Below are positions 1 through 11,043 of a DNA stretch of 64,000 bases, piece after piece. Every line of letters begins with the position of its first letter. The first letter of the stretch is position 1. The DNA is from Ridgeia piscesae (Eukaryota; Annelida; Polychaeta; Sabellida; Siboglinidae): contig JAODUO010000029.1 in NCBI GenBank assembly GCA_025642075.2, forward strand, positions 33,501 through 97,500, given 5' to 3'. The notes under the pieces are model-generated. The model was not told where the DNA came from and searched no databases. It worked only from the letters and a program-made list of their open reading frames with translations. The position numbers and the translations under genes are program-made.

Positions 1-61
1 CAACCTCAAGAGAAGCCAACAATGACAATGGACACTGTGCAGCCAATCATATACAGTCCTG
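1..61 (+). CDS. ATP1B: ATP1B exon, start of ectodomain (5' end cut by window)
   Basis: The frame opens at base 1 and reads QPQEKPTMTMDTVQPIIYSP before the donor G|gtgagt at 61/62 (phase 1). It corresponds to the juxtamembrane part of the extracellular domain. The true exon start is outside the window. Confidence 0.8.
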
Positions 62-3000
62 GTGAGTGACAGGTGCTTGTCAAATACTTTCAGCATGCAG
101 GCATCGATTTTTTTGGAAATTTAGTGGGAGCTTGAGGGTCTCTATTTAAATATTCCCTGCATGTCATAAAAGAGGGACCGGAAATTATGTGGCGCTGACT
201 TTGCTTACTAAACCGTGTGCCCATTAGTGCTATGTAGCAACAGAAATTGACAAAATTTCAATCTTTTACATTTGCCAGCGAAACATCAATATTATTATCT
301 GCTAAAAGTAAAATGTATAGGTGTTGTTTGATGACATTGTTTTGCAGTACCCTATACTTAGTTTAAATGAGCCCCCATATTTGAGCATATTCAAAATATT
401 CGGCCAGTCAGTGGGCGCTAGTGGGTTGATTCAAGTGTTTTGCCAACAAGAGGACTACCGAGGTAATTAAAAAAATTAACTAACCTTTATTTATCTAAAG
501 CACTAGTAATATTATTGTAAATCTGTTTTAATTGTACATGTAGATATGTAGGCTCAGTTACTGAAATGAAGTGTTGCTATCTAGGAGTACCAGTTGTGCT
601 TTGTTACCAGACTCTATGTCGGCAAATTGCTCATCTGAGAGAGTTTGCACCAGTGAAAAGAAAGCAATGTTCCTATATATTTTATTTTCTGAATTCCCGT
701 ATTTCTGATACATTTTTTACTAACAGTGGATGGGTTCGCCAAATGTATTCATGGTATTGGGTTGTGTGGTGGTGCCCAGTCTCTGTTGAGTCATTTCTTT
801 TCACAGGGCTTGGAATGAGGCCATATATGAGTGATAAGAAGTACACGAATGAGTTCAGTCCACTGATTGAGTTCAAAAAGGGTGACAAGGAATCCTACTC
901 AGACTACACAACCAGCATTGCAAAATTTCTCAAATGTAAGTGTGCATACGAAAACTGATACAAGAAACTTTTGCCATATGGTACCAATGAAGCCCTAAAG
1001 GTAAAACAAGTAGATTTGTTTTTAGTGTTATTAAAAAAGAGAATGATTGCATTGTTTGATTAATGTTCACACCTGTGTCTCATATTTAAACAATTAAGGT
1101 AAGTCAATTTGAGTATTTACTCCTGTTGTGTTCAATGGTGCTCCTTATGGTTGCATTTTTCAGTACGGATTCTGCATAGATTCTGCATAGACATTGTAGT
1201 TGTGACACCAAGTACAGCTGTATATGTGATTTAACAAGATAAGATTTAACAAGTTTGCCACCTAGAGAATCAACTCTAGATGGCAGTGGACAAGGAAGCC
1301 CTTTGGCTTATTGAAAGTCCAACCTATCTATCTAAATGTACCCTGCCCTTCTTAGGTATCTGTCGATTTTGTTTTTAAACATATTAACACTACTAGCACC
1401 TACACAATCAGCTGATAATCTGTTCCATTCATTTACTGTTCTTTGTGAAAATGAGAATTGTCTAATATCTAGTCTACACTGCTTCTTTGCTAATGTAATT
1501 CCATGTCCTCTAGTCCTCTCTTCCTTAATTGAGAAAAAATATTTCTGTCTATTTTCATACCCATTCAATATTTTAAACACTTCTATCGGATCTTCTCTCA
1601 GTCTCCTCGTTTCTAGTGTTGTTAATCCGCATTCTTTTAGACACATTTCATAACTAATATTCCTGAATTTTTGCATAATTTTGGTTGCTCTTCTTTGTAC
1701 TCTTTCTAGTATATCAATATCCTTCTTGCGATATGGCCTCCATGCCTGTATGCAATATTCTAAATGAGGCCTAACTATTGTTTTGTACAGCGGTATTATT
1801 AGTTCTTTTTCCTTATACACTATATTTTACCAAATGAATCCAAGAATTTGGTTTCCCTTCACTACTGCAATTCCACACTGCTATGATACCTTCATATCTA
1901 ATAGTTAACACTATGTCCTTTTCCTTTATGGTAGTATTTAATACAGTATCACCAATTGTATATTGTGCGTCTTCATTCCCATGTCCTGTGTGGAGGCACT
2001 TACACTTCCCACTTCTCAGACCATTCAGTCAACTTATTCAGATCATCTTGTAACTGCTGTTGATCTGCGTCACTTTTAATTTTTCTAAACACTTTTGTAT
2101 CATCTGCAAACTTCAACACCTTGCTTGTTATACATCCAAATCATTGATATATATTAAGAATAAAATAGGTCCCAATACTGATATTCCACTCAAAACCGAT
2201 TTCCAGTTTGAAATCTCCCCATCAAGTAATACTCTTAGTCTTCTATCAATAAGCCATTTTTCTATCCAGTTAATCATACCATTTCCAATGTCATGGGCCT
2301 TTAGTTTAAGTAGTAATCTTTGATGTGGCAAATTGTCAAAGTTTAAAAAAAATCTAAGTACAGCTGTATATTATATCTACCGGGTACTGATGATCCCTCA
2401 TCTACCCACTTTGTGACATCTTCCAAAAACATAACATATTTTTTAAGCATGACCTCGCTTCTCGCCCCTGGTTGGTTCTAACACATGTTGAGTAAGGAAA
2501 CTATCTTATACTAAATTTAAAAACTTGATCCTCACTCCCAGTACTCTATAGAGATTTCCACTGCATGGGTTAAATCCCCCATAATTATACAGTCCTGTTT
2601 ACCATACTCACTTCCTTTATAGCGTTTTGTACTTTCTCATTCTCGTCTATGCTTATGTTTGGACTTCGATAAACTAACCCAACAGTTAATGTTGAGTTTC
2701 CTGTAACTATGTTACAACTGACAGCTTCTTCACATTCTGCTTCTTTTTGTAATTTTATTTCGTAAGCCTGGGTGGATTTTTTAATATATAAAATAATGCC
2801 ACCTCCCCTTCTTCCTATTCTATCTTTCCTGAACATGACATATCCTGTCATTCCTAATTCGGCATCTGATATATCAGTGGTGGCCCAAGATTCAGTTATA
2901 CCTATTATGTGAGGGTCAATATCTTCTACCATAATGTTTAGTTGCATTTAAACAAACACATTTATAGCCACATTTTTTATTTTAGAGTTTTGTTGATTTC

Positions 3001-6000
3001 TTTTTGCTGTCCTTATCTATGCCTCCAGTATTTGGCTTCTCTGTAAATCCCTCTGCGAATCTAGTTTAAATACTTGCAACCTGTTCCACTGTCCATAGAT
3101 CGAAGCAGATTCTCAGAGAATACTGCACCCTTTCCACTTAGATGGAGGCCATCGCTCAGGTACATATCTTCTTTTCCAACAAAGTATCCCTATAAATCTA
3201 CAAATCCAACCCTGTCTTCTTCATACGTCTGCTCTAATAGAGCATTGATTGCCATCATCTTGCTGTTTCTATATGTTGCTCCCCTTCCTCCCATTACTGG
3301 CAAGATTCCTGAGAGAATAATCTGTTCAACTCTTGTCTTCTTCAGTTTCACTACCAATTGTCTGTACATATCTGCGCTATCCTAGTTGTCCTCTCCCTGT
3401 CTGCATTGTTTGTACTAATATAGATCCTCCCTAGCCATGACCCAGTGTGTTCTCTACCCATTCAGTCACATGCTCTATCCTAGCCCCCGGAAGACAAACA
3501 ACATCTTCTCCTTTGCTTAATGTCTTGCCTGTCTTTCACAAAATGGAGTCGCCCATAAACACCCTTTCTGTTCTCAATGTCCCCTCAATCACTGCCTCAG
3601 AGTAGCTCCTTCGTTTTGCATCTACCTGGTTGTTGACTTTTCCCCCTGCCCCCTTCTCTGTTGTTCCTTTTCCACCTGCCTCTTTTCTTCCTGTCGTCAT
3701 CCCTGTTATTGACTTCCCTTTTGGCACATCTAGTCTCACTTCCTTTCTTCCCTTCATCTTTTCTCCTGTTACATGTAGTTCTCCCCTCTCCTGTCCTATA
3801 GTCCCCCCCTCCTCTACTGTCACTTTCTCCCCTTGTCCCACTACAGAGGAACTTGTGAAACGCAACTGGCATTACTTTACGACATCTTAGACTTTTGCAA
3901 ATTAAGTGCTATAATGTTTTATGTATGCTATATATGAAACTGGCCCCACGTGGTTGTTTGCCAGGCAAAACTAGCCCTGGCAAATCCCCTAGTGTTAATC
4001 AATTTTATTTCAAAATGCTCAAAATGATAAACAAAATATGTAAACTAAATAACTACTAAGTAATACATCACTTGGTAAAATAGAAAATAATGAAGAAATA
4101 CGCTTTAAAAGGAGTTGACACTAAGTGTTTACCCCTGGCCATGAGAATTAACTGTGCAAATACCCGCCCCGATTTGAAGACGGATGAACAATTACTGGGA
4201 ATTCCAATAATATGATTGGTCCACTGAAGGATGGGTTGCATGTACCATTTAAAACGGCGCCAAGCTATTTGGGTTTACAATCGCATAATTTAAGACATTT
4301 TGTATCAGCGTAAATATTTTTGTTATCATTACATGTGTGTCCCAGTTCTACACCACACTGAGAATTGTGCAATTCATGATTATTTTGTTATAACAGCCTA
4401 TAAAAACGCCAGCGACTTTACAATTAAAGACTGCCATTCAGACAAAAAATCATCTTGCCCAGTCAAACTGTCCCGACTTGGCCCATGTAGCGGGCTCTCG
4501 GACAAGTCTTACGGCTACGACTCTGGCAAACCGTGTGTGCTCTTGAAGATCAACAAAGTAAGTCTCACTCAATCTCAGTTTACACAAGTGAGTTTTGTCC
4601 AATTTGTCTGCCAACATCGAGCTGGAACTGTAGTTTTACGGAGTATTTGGACTGGTTTCAATCATAGCTCAAAACAGTGCATATCTATATGTCTAGATGT
4701 GTCAACTATGTATTTTCACGGTTTAGTTGTGTGTATGCAACACATCAGAGCCTTCATATTCATGTATCAACTATGTAGACATCTAATTTGAACTTATAGC
4801 TAGATCTAGAAGGAACATGTAGTAGATTATGGTGCAGCTGACTAATTAATTAATTGTTTAGTCATTCATCCAGCAGTTACTCGATCCACTGTGGTAGTAA
4901 GCTGGGAGGGGTATACAGTGGATCTTAGTCATACTCTGATGTCATGTGACAGGGTTCTTGTAGGTGCCGGGCAGGTGTGACCCCTGACCTCTGTTCACCA
5001 TGGGGAAACTGTTTGATACAGACACCTCTTTTTAATTTTATTTTGATGCCAGTTCTGCTCTCTGCCCAAATAACCTGTGATTATTCCACTAGAGTCTGGG
5101 CACCATCATATGACATCAGTGTGTACACAAGATATGATATAAACAGGTCAAAGTGTTGCATGTTTCAGGTTTGTTATATCAAAGTAAGTTTAATTTTTAC
5201 TCTCCGTAGTTGTGGACATAATTATTGTAATAGATACATATCTGTGATAACTGAATTAGTTATTTAACAAGATAAACTCCCTCTATGGCTATGGTAAAAG
5301 ATAATCAAGTACGTACATGCCCATCCATATCAGGCATTTTTAAAAATATCAATAATTTCTTCAAATTTTAGTGACTTGTTGATAGTGTTACTGACATATT
5401 TAGGATGTCAGCATGTTTAATTATGGTTTCTTGCAGATGGCTAAATGTTTCTTTCCAGTGAGTAGACATAAAAGCAATTCAGTGTCGGAGTCATATAGAA
5501 TATGGACCCCATGGACAATGGACCCCAGCTCCATATTCCCCATAGTATATGGACCACCATAGAAAATGGACCCCGGGTGCAGAATTTATAGGGGTCCATT
5601 TTCTATGTCTCAGAATATGGACATAGAAAATGGACCCAGGGTCCAGAATCTGTACGGGTCCATTTTCTTATGTCTCATAGAATATGGACCCCCATAGAAA
5701 ATGGACCCCGGGTCCAGAATCTACATGGGTTCATTTTCTGTCTCACAGAATATGAACCCCCATAGAAAATGGACCAGGGTCCATATTTTATGGAGTCCAT
5801 ATATATTAAATGTGTTATAGAATATGGACCCCCTATAGAAAATGGCCCCCGGGTTGTGTTGTTGATATAATTTATTCCTGATGTAATTTATAAACTGAGC
5901 CATCCATACCTGTGGTTCCAATGGAGTTGAAATTTAGCGTCTCATACAAGCTCTTAGTAGCTTGTGTGAGCACTGTTGAAAGGGAAACTGGTCCATTCAA

Positions 6001-8217
6001 AGTTTCAAAACATGAACTGGTCTTACATTAACACAATTATTTTCCCTGTGTATTGTATTTTGTTGAGATGACAATAAATGAATGAATGAGTAAATAGTAC
6101 TCTTAGTTATATTTATTCAACCATCCCACAATACGGAAGAATTCACACATTTTAGCAGTTGATAGGATACACAGTATTCAGTCAAATATTACTACATTTT
6201 AATGGCAAAGGTGGCTATAATGTAAAAATAATAAAAAAAGTGTTTTTACAATACAAAAGTGTTATCAATGATGGCTGTGATATTCTAGTTGTAATCTATG
6301 AACTGCATTATACTATTTTATTTTTAAAAGGGGGTCCAAATTCTATAAGGGAGTCCAAATTTTATATATGGGACACCGGCCTGTTGATATTTGATTTGTT
6401 ATTGTCAGATCTATGGTTGGAAGCCAGAGGCCTACGACAAGTCGCCTTACAAGAAACTTGGGTCTCACTGGTCAACTAACTCAATTGCTGTCCACTGTCA
6501 GAAATATGAGGCAGGTGTTTTCTTTGATCTCGACATTTGTCAACTTGACTGTGAACAAGTGACGGAAAATGTGAACAAAGTCTGAAATGTCATACAAATG
6601 TCACTTGGTGATGACATCAGTAACACTGAGTGATACCCCTTGGTAGTTGTATTTGCTTCAGGTGAAGTAGTCAGTAACACTTTGTGTGATCGTTGGTGAA
6701 CTTCAGGTGAAGAAGTCAGTAACACTTTGTGTGAACTTTGGTGAACTTCATGTGAAGACGTCAGTAACACTGTGTGATAGTTGGTGAACTTCAGGTGAAG
6801 ACGTCATGACACTTTGTGTGATAGTTGGTGAACTTCAGGTGAAGACGTCAGTGACACTTTGTGTGATAGTTGGTGAACTTCAGGTGAAGACGTCAGTGAC
6901 ACTTTGTGTGATAGTTGGTGAACTTCAGGTGAAGACGTCAGTGACACTTTGTGTGATAGTTGGTGAACTTCAGGTGAAGACGTCAGTGACGCTTTGTGTG
7001 ATAGTTGGTGAACTTCAGGTGAAGACGTCAGTGACGCTTTGTGTGATAGTTGGTGAACTTCAGGTGAAGACGTCAGTGACGCTTTGTGTGATAGTTGGTG
7101 AACTTCAGGTGAAGACGTCAGTGACACTTTGTGTGATAGTTGGTGAACTTCAGGTGAAGACGTCAGTGACACTTTGTGTGATAGTTGGTGAACTTCAGGT
7201 GAAGACGTCAGTGACACTTTGTGTGATAGTTGGTGAACTTCAGGTGAAGACGTCAGTGACGCTTTGTGTGATAGTTGGTGAACTTCAGGTGAAGACGTCA
7301 GTGACACTTTGTGTGATAGTTGGTGAACTTCAGGTGAAGACGTCGGTGACACTTTGTGTGATAGTTGGTGAACTTCAGGTGAAGACGTCAGTAACACGTC
7401 ATGTGATAGTTGGTGAACTTCAGGTGAAGACGTCAGTAACACTTTGTGTGATAGTTGGTGAACTTCATGTGAAGACATCAGTAACACGTCATGTGATAGT
7501 TGGTGAACTTCAGGTGAAGATGTCAGTAACACTGTGTGATAGTTGGTGAACTTCATGTGAAGACGTCAGTAACACGTCATGTGATAGTTGGTGAACTTCA
7601 GGTGAAGACGTCAGTAACACTTTGTGTGATAGTTGGTGAACTTCAGGTGAAGACGTCAGTAACACTTTGTGATAGTTGGTGAACTTCATGTGAATACATC
7701 AGTAACACTTTGTGTGATAGTTGGTGAACTTCATGTGAATACGTCAGTAACACTTTGTGTGATAGTTGGTGAACTTCATGTGAATACGTCAGTAACACTT
7801 TGTGTGATAGTTGGTGAACTTCATGTGAATATGTCAGTAACACTTTGTGTGATAGTTGGTGAACTTCATGTGAATATGTCAGTAACACTTTGTGTGATAG
7901 TTGGTGAACTTCATGTGAATATGTCAGTAACACTTTGTGTGATAGTCATATGTCTGATTCAGGTGCATGGAGACGGTTCCGACGCCAAAAATCCTTCGTG
8001 GTCTGTGGAGCTTCACCCACCGGATGGCTTCCCCTTCAGTTGTTTCCCATTTTGCAACAAACAGAAGTACGTTGCTCCACTCATAATGGCCCAGTTCAAG
8101 AATCTGCCACCAGACGAAGAGGTCAATGTATGGTGCAGGGCCTTTGCGAAGAACATACAACTGGACAAGCGGGACCGGGCGGGCGCCGTTCGCTTCACCC
8201 TGAGGTTAAACTCGTGA
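1..8217 (+). CDS. ATP1B: Na+/K+-ATPase beta subunit, 3' part of gene (5 exons, 5' end outside window)
   Basis: Joined exons 1-61, 807-935, 4397-4557, 6409-6510 and 7963-8217 encode about 235 residues of the extracellular domain of a P-type ATPase beta subunit. This type II glycoprotein stabilises and delivers the catalytic alpha subunit to the plasma membrane. The cytoplasmic tail and single membrane helix lie upstream of the window. Family marks seen are the YSPGLGMRP start of the ectodomain, the LGPCSGL...YGYDSGKPCVLLKINK block, YGWKPEAYD, and a C-terminal block with PLIMAQFKNL and a cysteine in VWC. Six cysteines match the three conserved disulfides (DC/SC, PC/PC, VHC/VWC). One N-glycosylation sequon (NAS) is visible. 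Phases agree across the joins. The last intron can be spliced in two ways (see findings). The protein is fairly divergent from vertebrate subunits. Confidence 0.9.
807..935 (+). CDS. ATP1B: ATP1B exon (GLGMRP block)
   Basis: Acceptor ttttcacag ends at 806 and donor T|gtaagt follows 935; phase 1 in and out. The residues GLGMRP...YSDYTTSIAKFLK match the family segment that begins PGL..RP and ends in a helix with K-F-L. Confidence 0.87.
1332..1820 (-). pseudogene. LINE ORF2 C-terminal domain fragment
   Basis: An intact 162-codon stretch ends in RRAGYI and a stop. It contains PLYKTIVRPHLEYCIQAW, LERVQRRATK and LNRLS-like residues. These are the conserved C-terminal tail of CR1/L2-type ORF2 proteins. 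It is truncated at its start and has no catalytic motif. Confidence 0.78.
2060..2400 (-). pseudogene. LINE ORF2 reverse transcriptase fragment
   Basis: The residues LPHQRLLLKL, WLIDRRLRV and VLGPILFLIYINDLD are the palm region of a LINE reverse transcriptase. Just below 2128 a frame change gives KFADDTKVF, the catalytic aspartate pair. Everything between the endonuclease and the DVTKWVDEG segment near 2400 is missing, so the fingers region was deleted. Confidence 0.75.
2585..2947 (-). pseudogene. LINE ORF2 endonuclease fragment
   Basis: About 120 codons resemble the start of an AP-like endonuclease: MVEDIDPHIIGITESW, then a glycine-rich turn RRGGGIILYIKK and VGLVYRSPN. The frame breaks at 2585, and remains of the domain end (IIMGD, TRGRSEVML) can be followed to about 2450 in other frames. 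Confidence 0.72.
3061..3865 (-). pseudogene. LINE ORF1 relic with SGNH-hydrolase-like motifs
   Basis: The first part (3865-3536) is a lysine/glycine/glutamate-rich basic region ending in GDSIL and an in-frame stop. After a frame change the reading continues with DVVCLPGARIEHVTEWVENT and, in a further frame, SDGLHLSGKGAVFSENLLRS to a stop at 3061. GDS and DGLH correspond to blocks I and V of SGNH/GDSL esterases found in ORF1 proteins of some CR1 elements. At least two frameshifts and several stops are present. Confidence 0.7.
4397..4557 (+). CDS. ATP1B: ATP1B exon with two conserved disulfides
   Basis: Acceptor taacag ends at 4396 and donor gtaagt starts at 4558; phase 1 in, phase 0 out. It encodes the DC...SSC and GPCSGL...GKPC cysteine pairs and the signature YGYDSGKPCVLLKINK. 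This is the most family-specific exon of the gene. Confidence 0.93.
4558..6408 (+). other. ATP1B intron with repeat cluster
   Basis: Intron between the two-disulfide exon and the VHC exon. Apart from the hairpin repeat at 5490-5860 and a small relic of the same motif (GGGGTCCAAATTCTATAAGG near 6330), I see only AT-rich unique sequence and no convincing exon. Confidence 0.6.
5490..5860. repeat. Tandem array of self-complementary units (ATGGACCCC / GGGTCCAT)
   Basis: About four to five imperfect copies of a roughly 70-base unit. Each unit carries CATAGAAAATGGACCC and its inverse GGGTCCATTTTCTATG, so each could fold into a hairpin and neighbouring units could pair. Spacing is irregular and copies differ by small indels. 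It lies in an ATP1B intron. Confidence 0.75.
6409..6510 (+). CDS. ATP1B: ATP1B exon with third-disulfide cysteine (VHC)
   Basis: Acceptor attgtcag ends at 6408. The frame reads IYGWKPEAYDKSP...NSIAVHCQKYE. The 3' end is uncertain. A GC-type donor (GAG|gcaggt) after 6510 joins in frame to 7963. A GT donor (GCAG|gtgttt) after 6514 joins in frame to 7973 instead. Confidence 0.83.
6650..7945. repeat. 45-bp minisatellite array in last ATP1B intron
   Basis: About 29 tandem copies of a 45-base unit (GTGATAGTTGGTGAACTTCA followed by GGTGAAGACGTCAGTGACAC and TTTGT). Variants cluster: CAGGTGAAGACGTCAGTGAC in the middle, CATGTGAATAYGTCAGTAAC at the 3' end, and degenerate copies at 6600-6800. Because 45 is a multiple of three the array is open in frames on both strands, but these are repeat artefacts. 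The array stops about 18 bases before the last-exon acceptor. Confidence 0.95.
7963..8217 (+). CDS. ATP1B: ATP1B last coding exon
   Basis: Acceptor tctgattcag ends at 7962, directly after the 45-bp repeat array. The frame encodes the C-terminal immunoglobulin-like strand block (FPFSCFPFCNKQKY, PLIMAQFKNL, VWCRAF) and ends at TGA 8215-8217. The residues resemble the Y-PYYG...PL-AV-F-N segment of beta subunits. Confidence 0.9.
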   Translation: MHGDGSDAKNPSWSVELHPPDGFPFSCFPFCNKQKYVAPLIMAQFKNLPPDEEVNVWCRAFAKNIQLDKRDRAGAVRFTLRLNS

Positions 8218-8579
8218 GACATGCGCTGTTATTCCATTGGGCAACAAGGAAAACGTTTTTGGTCAAATTTTGTTATTAACTTCTACTATAGATGACAAAT
8301 ATGTGGGATTTGAATTTTCTGCATTTCTGTTACTCTTATTCGGGAAATGAGCAAATCACGTTTTTGCATCTTTTGAAATGCCACTTTTGTATTAAATAGT
8401 TGTTAACCATTTCTTTGGAAGCAAATCATGCAGTGTGAATACAAGTTTTTAATGGTAAAAAATTATTTTGCTTGTTCTCATGATGTACCATTATTAAGAG
8501 AATGTATCTTAGTTCCCTGTGTTTAATGAAAGTTGCTAGACACAAGAATCATAATAACTGATATATTGTGTCAGCATGT

Positions 8580-8585
8580 AATAAA
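8580..8585 (+). promoter_or_regulatory. Candidate polyadenylation signal of ATP1B
   Basis: AATAAA lies 363 bases after the stop codon in an AT-rich 3' UTR. It is the first canonical signal in that stretch. The 3' UTR would be about 8218-8605. Confidence 0.5.
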
Positions 8586-8605
8586 TAGCAGAGTTCACGT
8601 ACATA

Positions 8606-10594
8606 AGTTAGTTATAAGTGTTTTCTTGTTATGCTAACTAATCTGTTATCTCACAGTGGGGAAGACCAATTTGCTGGTCACCAAATGAAACAGTTTAAAA
8701 TCCAGGCACATACTATATCATGTCTTTTTATGTGAAGACAACATTTAAACAACTCGACAGTCCAGTCATATAAAAACAAAAATTAGATCATGAAAGCCTT
8801 ATTAGACGAGGCTGCCATGCCACTAGCAACATCTTTTTTTACACCTTGACTATAAGGGGCTTCGTAAATTAAAAAATTCCAATAATCCAAAGAGAAAAGA
8901 ATTTAGATAAGATCAATGCCACACTTCCATACCTCACCGTAGACAAATTGGAAAGACCGACAACATTCAGTACTACATTGATGTGTCTATGTCCTCAGAG
9001 CAGAATTTTTCCATATTTTATGTTCACCGTGGAGTATTAAGACTAGTTTTCCATTTAAAAAAATTCCAAATGGACCTTTCACACACCCACCCACCACATC
9101 GAAATGACTTTTTTATTATTGGAATTTGTTATATTTACAAAACCCTTTAATTAACTTAGGTACTGTTCTGCTAAAATCCAATGTTCTCATTTATCTTTGA
9201 ATACACAATAAGTACATGGTTCAAATTACCAGCAATGAAGTCAAAAGGTTTCTCTACACATTGTCCAATGGTGTTGCTAAGTTGTGTACACTATGGATAT
9301 TAGCAGATTAAAATGCAGCATTATGGTTAGCTTTATAACAGATCAATGTTGCCTCATCAATTATGCTTTCCCATAAAAAAATATAATTGGCTAAGTTTGT
9401 TACAATAATAATGCACCATTCTTGTTTTCCTGTAATTACATAAATATGTTGTTTCTTAATCTTAGTGTTGCCTACAAGCATGTTACATATTAATTTCTTC
9501 AGTTTCAACCAGTGAATAAATGTCTGTTGTTGGTACTGTGGATATGTTTTGCAATAAAATGTTACATATGTTGCCTTCACTGTGTTATCAGTTATGAAGC
9601 TGTCAGTAGTGCTACCAGCTTCCGTATGAATACGTACTTCTGGAGCAATGTTGTACTTATCTGCAGTGTGTATGAAGTTGGTAATTGTGTAATAATAACA
9701 AAATGGTTAAGTTCTATATCAGAAACAGTACTATACTGTGGTGTCGGTTAAGATTGTAATTTATAAGGGTGAAGTGCCTAAACATCTATAGTAGCCAAAA
9801 TTCCCTTCCATTGTTGCAGTACAGGGTGTAATGAAACGGGGTTTGGCCTGCTGATATGTCAGGGTTATCTTGGCATTTGCCCGTCAGTGTTGTAGTGGTT
9901 TCCGGCCAAGGTTCTGGATCATTCAGCGGGTCTTCTGGTAGTCACAGTCAAACCTATTTTATTTGACTTTCGAGGCAGAATGGATAACAATTTATTAATT
10001 GCAAGACTAAAAAAACTGAAATCTACGTCAAACATACAAAAATGTATCAACACATGCTACGATTTGCTTTTGATTTATTCTGTAGCAGTTTTTTATCTGA
10101 AAGCATGAGTATTTTTCATCTCACAAATTAGAAATGATAGTTTTATACTTAAACTCCATTTTACATCTCCGTGACAGGAGCAGTAACCTACCATCAATAC
10201 ACCCGACTTTATTTTTATAATTTTAGAACAATGTCAACTATTCCAAATCTGATGTCATTCGCAACTGTTACAAGACTGGTCACAACTACACAAAGTGGAA
10301 TCCAATAAGGTTTGGTTTTTAGTACTTGTCAAGTACTAACCGCCAATGCCATGGCAACAACCATAATAATCAATTAAAATGTATGATTTCCGTATCATTC
10401 TTACTGGCACTGTCACACTGCTTCTGCTTTAGTATCCTTAGAAAATTAGCTACATGGGGAAAGCCAGATTATTACAACCAAAAACAAAGTCCTATCTCTT
10501 AACATGAAGAAAATGGACTTCCTGCCCCCAACCACGTTTTCTTAAGACTTACATGGCTTATTATCACGGCACTATGTAATAAGAGAACAGAAAA
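8606..10594. other. Intergenic region between convergent genes
   Basis: AT-rich unique sequence between the ATP1B 3' end and the poly(A) end of the snoRNA host gene. A short inverted pair (AAATTCCAATAAT near 8872 and its complement near 9112) may be a small MITE relic. No exon, RNA gene or ORF could be supported. Confidence 0.5.
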
Positions 10595-10796
10595 CAAATT
10601 GGCAGACAACAAGAGTTTATTTTCACAATCAAACTGTGGTTGCATGAGTGCCACAACTTCAATGGCATTACGCCACATAAATGGCTTGTCCACTAGCAAC
10701 AGTCTTCTTCCTCTTCCTCTGTCGCTTGGCTTCTCTCCTCACACCATCTTGACAGTCAAACTTGTTCCACCAAGTCACGCCCGTCACCTTACATGC
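10595..10796 (-). ncRNA. Candidate last exon of snoRNA host gene
   Basis: Minus-strand acceptor ttgttttgcag|GCATGT is followed by about 180 bases and then AATAAA (10616-10621), with cleavage expected near 10595. One frame is open for about 43 codons with a basic stretch (REAKRQRKRKK). A short coding role cannot be excluded, but no family is recognised. Confidence 0.5.
10616..10621 (-). promoter_or_regulatory. Candidate polyadenylation signal of snoRNA host gene
   Basis: AATAAA on the minus strand (TTTATT on plus), about 175 bases after the last acceptor. It fits the end of the host transcript. Confidence 0.5.
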
Positions 10797-10978
10797 CTGC
10801 AAAACAACATGCTGGTTAATTATCAATATATAATATTTAAATACAATATTTGTAGAGTGTAGAGCAGGAGACTGCAATAACAACAGACAAACTCGGATGT
10901 TTTGGAATATGTGTTTAAATAATGCGTATGGACTGAACTTTGGAAAATACAACGTTTACAGACCAGTAATGTTTTGTA

Positions 10979-11043
10979 ACAGCAGCAGTTGTCGCCGATT
11001 TATTTTCGTAAGATCAGACCGTAATTCTACCCATCACAGAACC
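10979..11043 (-). ncRNA. Decayed copy of the C/D box snoRNA family
   Basis: It keeps the 5' half (GGTTCTGTGATG, guide AGAATTACGGT, D' box CTGA) and the ATCGGC core. The 3' D box and terminal stem are lost (AACTGCTGCTG in place of CTGAGAACC). It is probably a pseudogene copy, but it confirms where the D' box lies in the family. Confidence 0.5.

Larger units (their letters stand above)
1231..3880 (-). mobile_element. Decayed CR1/L2-like LINE retrotransposon, antisense in ATP1B intron
   Basis: Read on the minus strand from 3880 down, the order is that of a CR1/L2/Jockey-group LINE. ORF1 remains (3865-3061) carry an SGNH-esterase-like region: GDSIL near 3537-3551, then EDVVCLPGARIEHV, then SDGLHLSGKG ending KYLN-stop at 3061. 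ORF2 starts near 2947 with an apurinic-type endonuclease (IIGITESW, VGLVYRSPN). Reverse transcriptase pieces follow (VLGPILFLIYINDLD near 2140; FADD catalytic motif near 2100 in another frame). The C-terminal domain is at 1820-1332 (PHLEYCIQAWRPYRKKDI). The 3' tail near 1231-1250 is TTAAATCTTATCTTGTTAAA. Frameshifts, stops and a missing endonuclease-to-RT block make it inactive. Confidence 0.85.

Noticed and set aside
5255..5285. A second LINE 3' end (TTTAACAAGATAA)
   Set aside because: Only about 13 bases resemble the tail of the LINE at 1231; too short to support an insertion.
6650..7945. CRISPR-like regular array and long open frames on both strands
   Set aside because: There are no unique spacers; the whole 45-bp unit repeats, and the frames exist only because 45 is a multiple of three. 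It lies in an intron of a recognised animal gene.
10668..10800. Protein-coding C-terminus with basic run REAKRQRKRKK
   Set aside because: No family recognised, and upstream exons on this strand do not join into a continuous frame. It is treated as the last exon of a probably non-coding host RNA, with low certainty.
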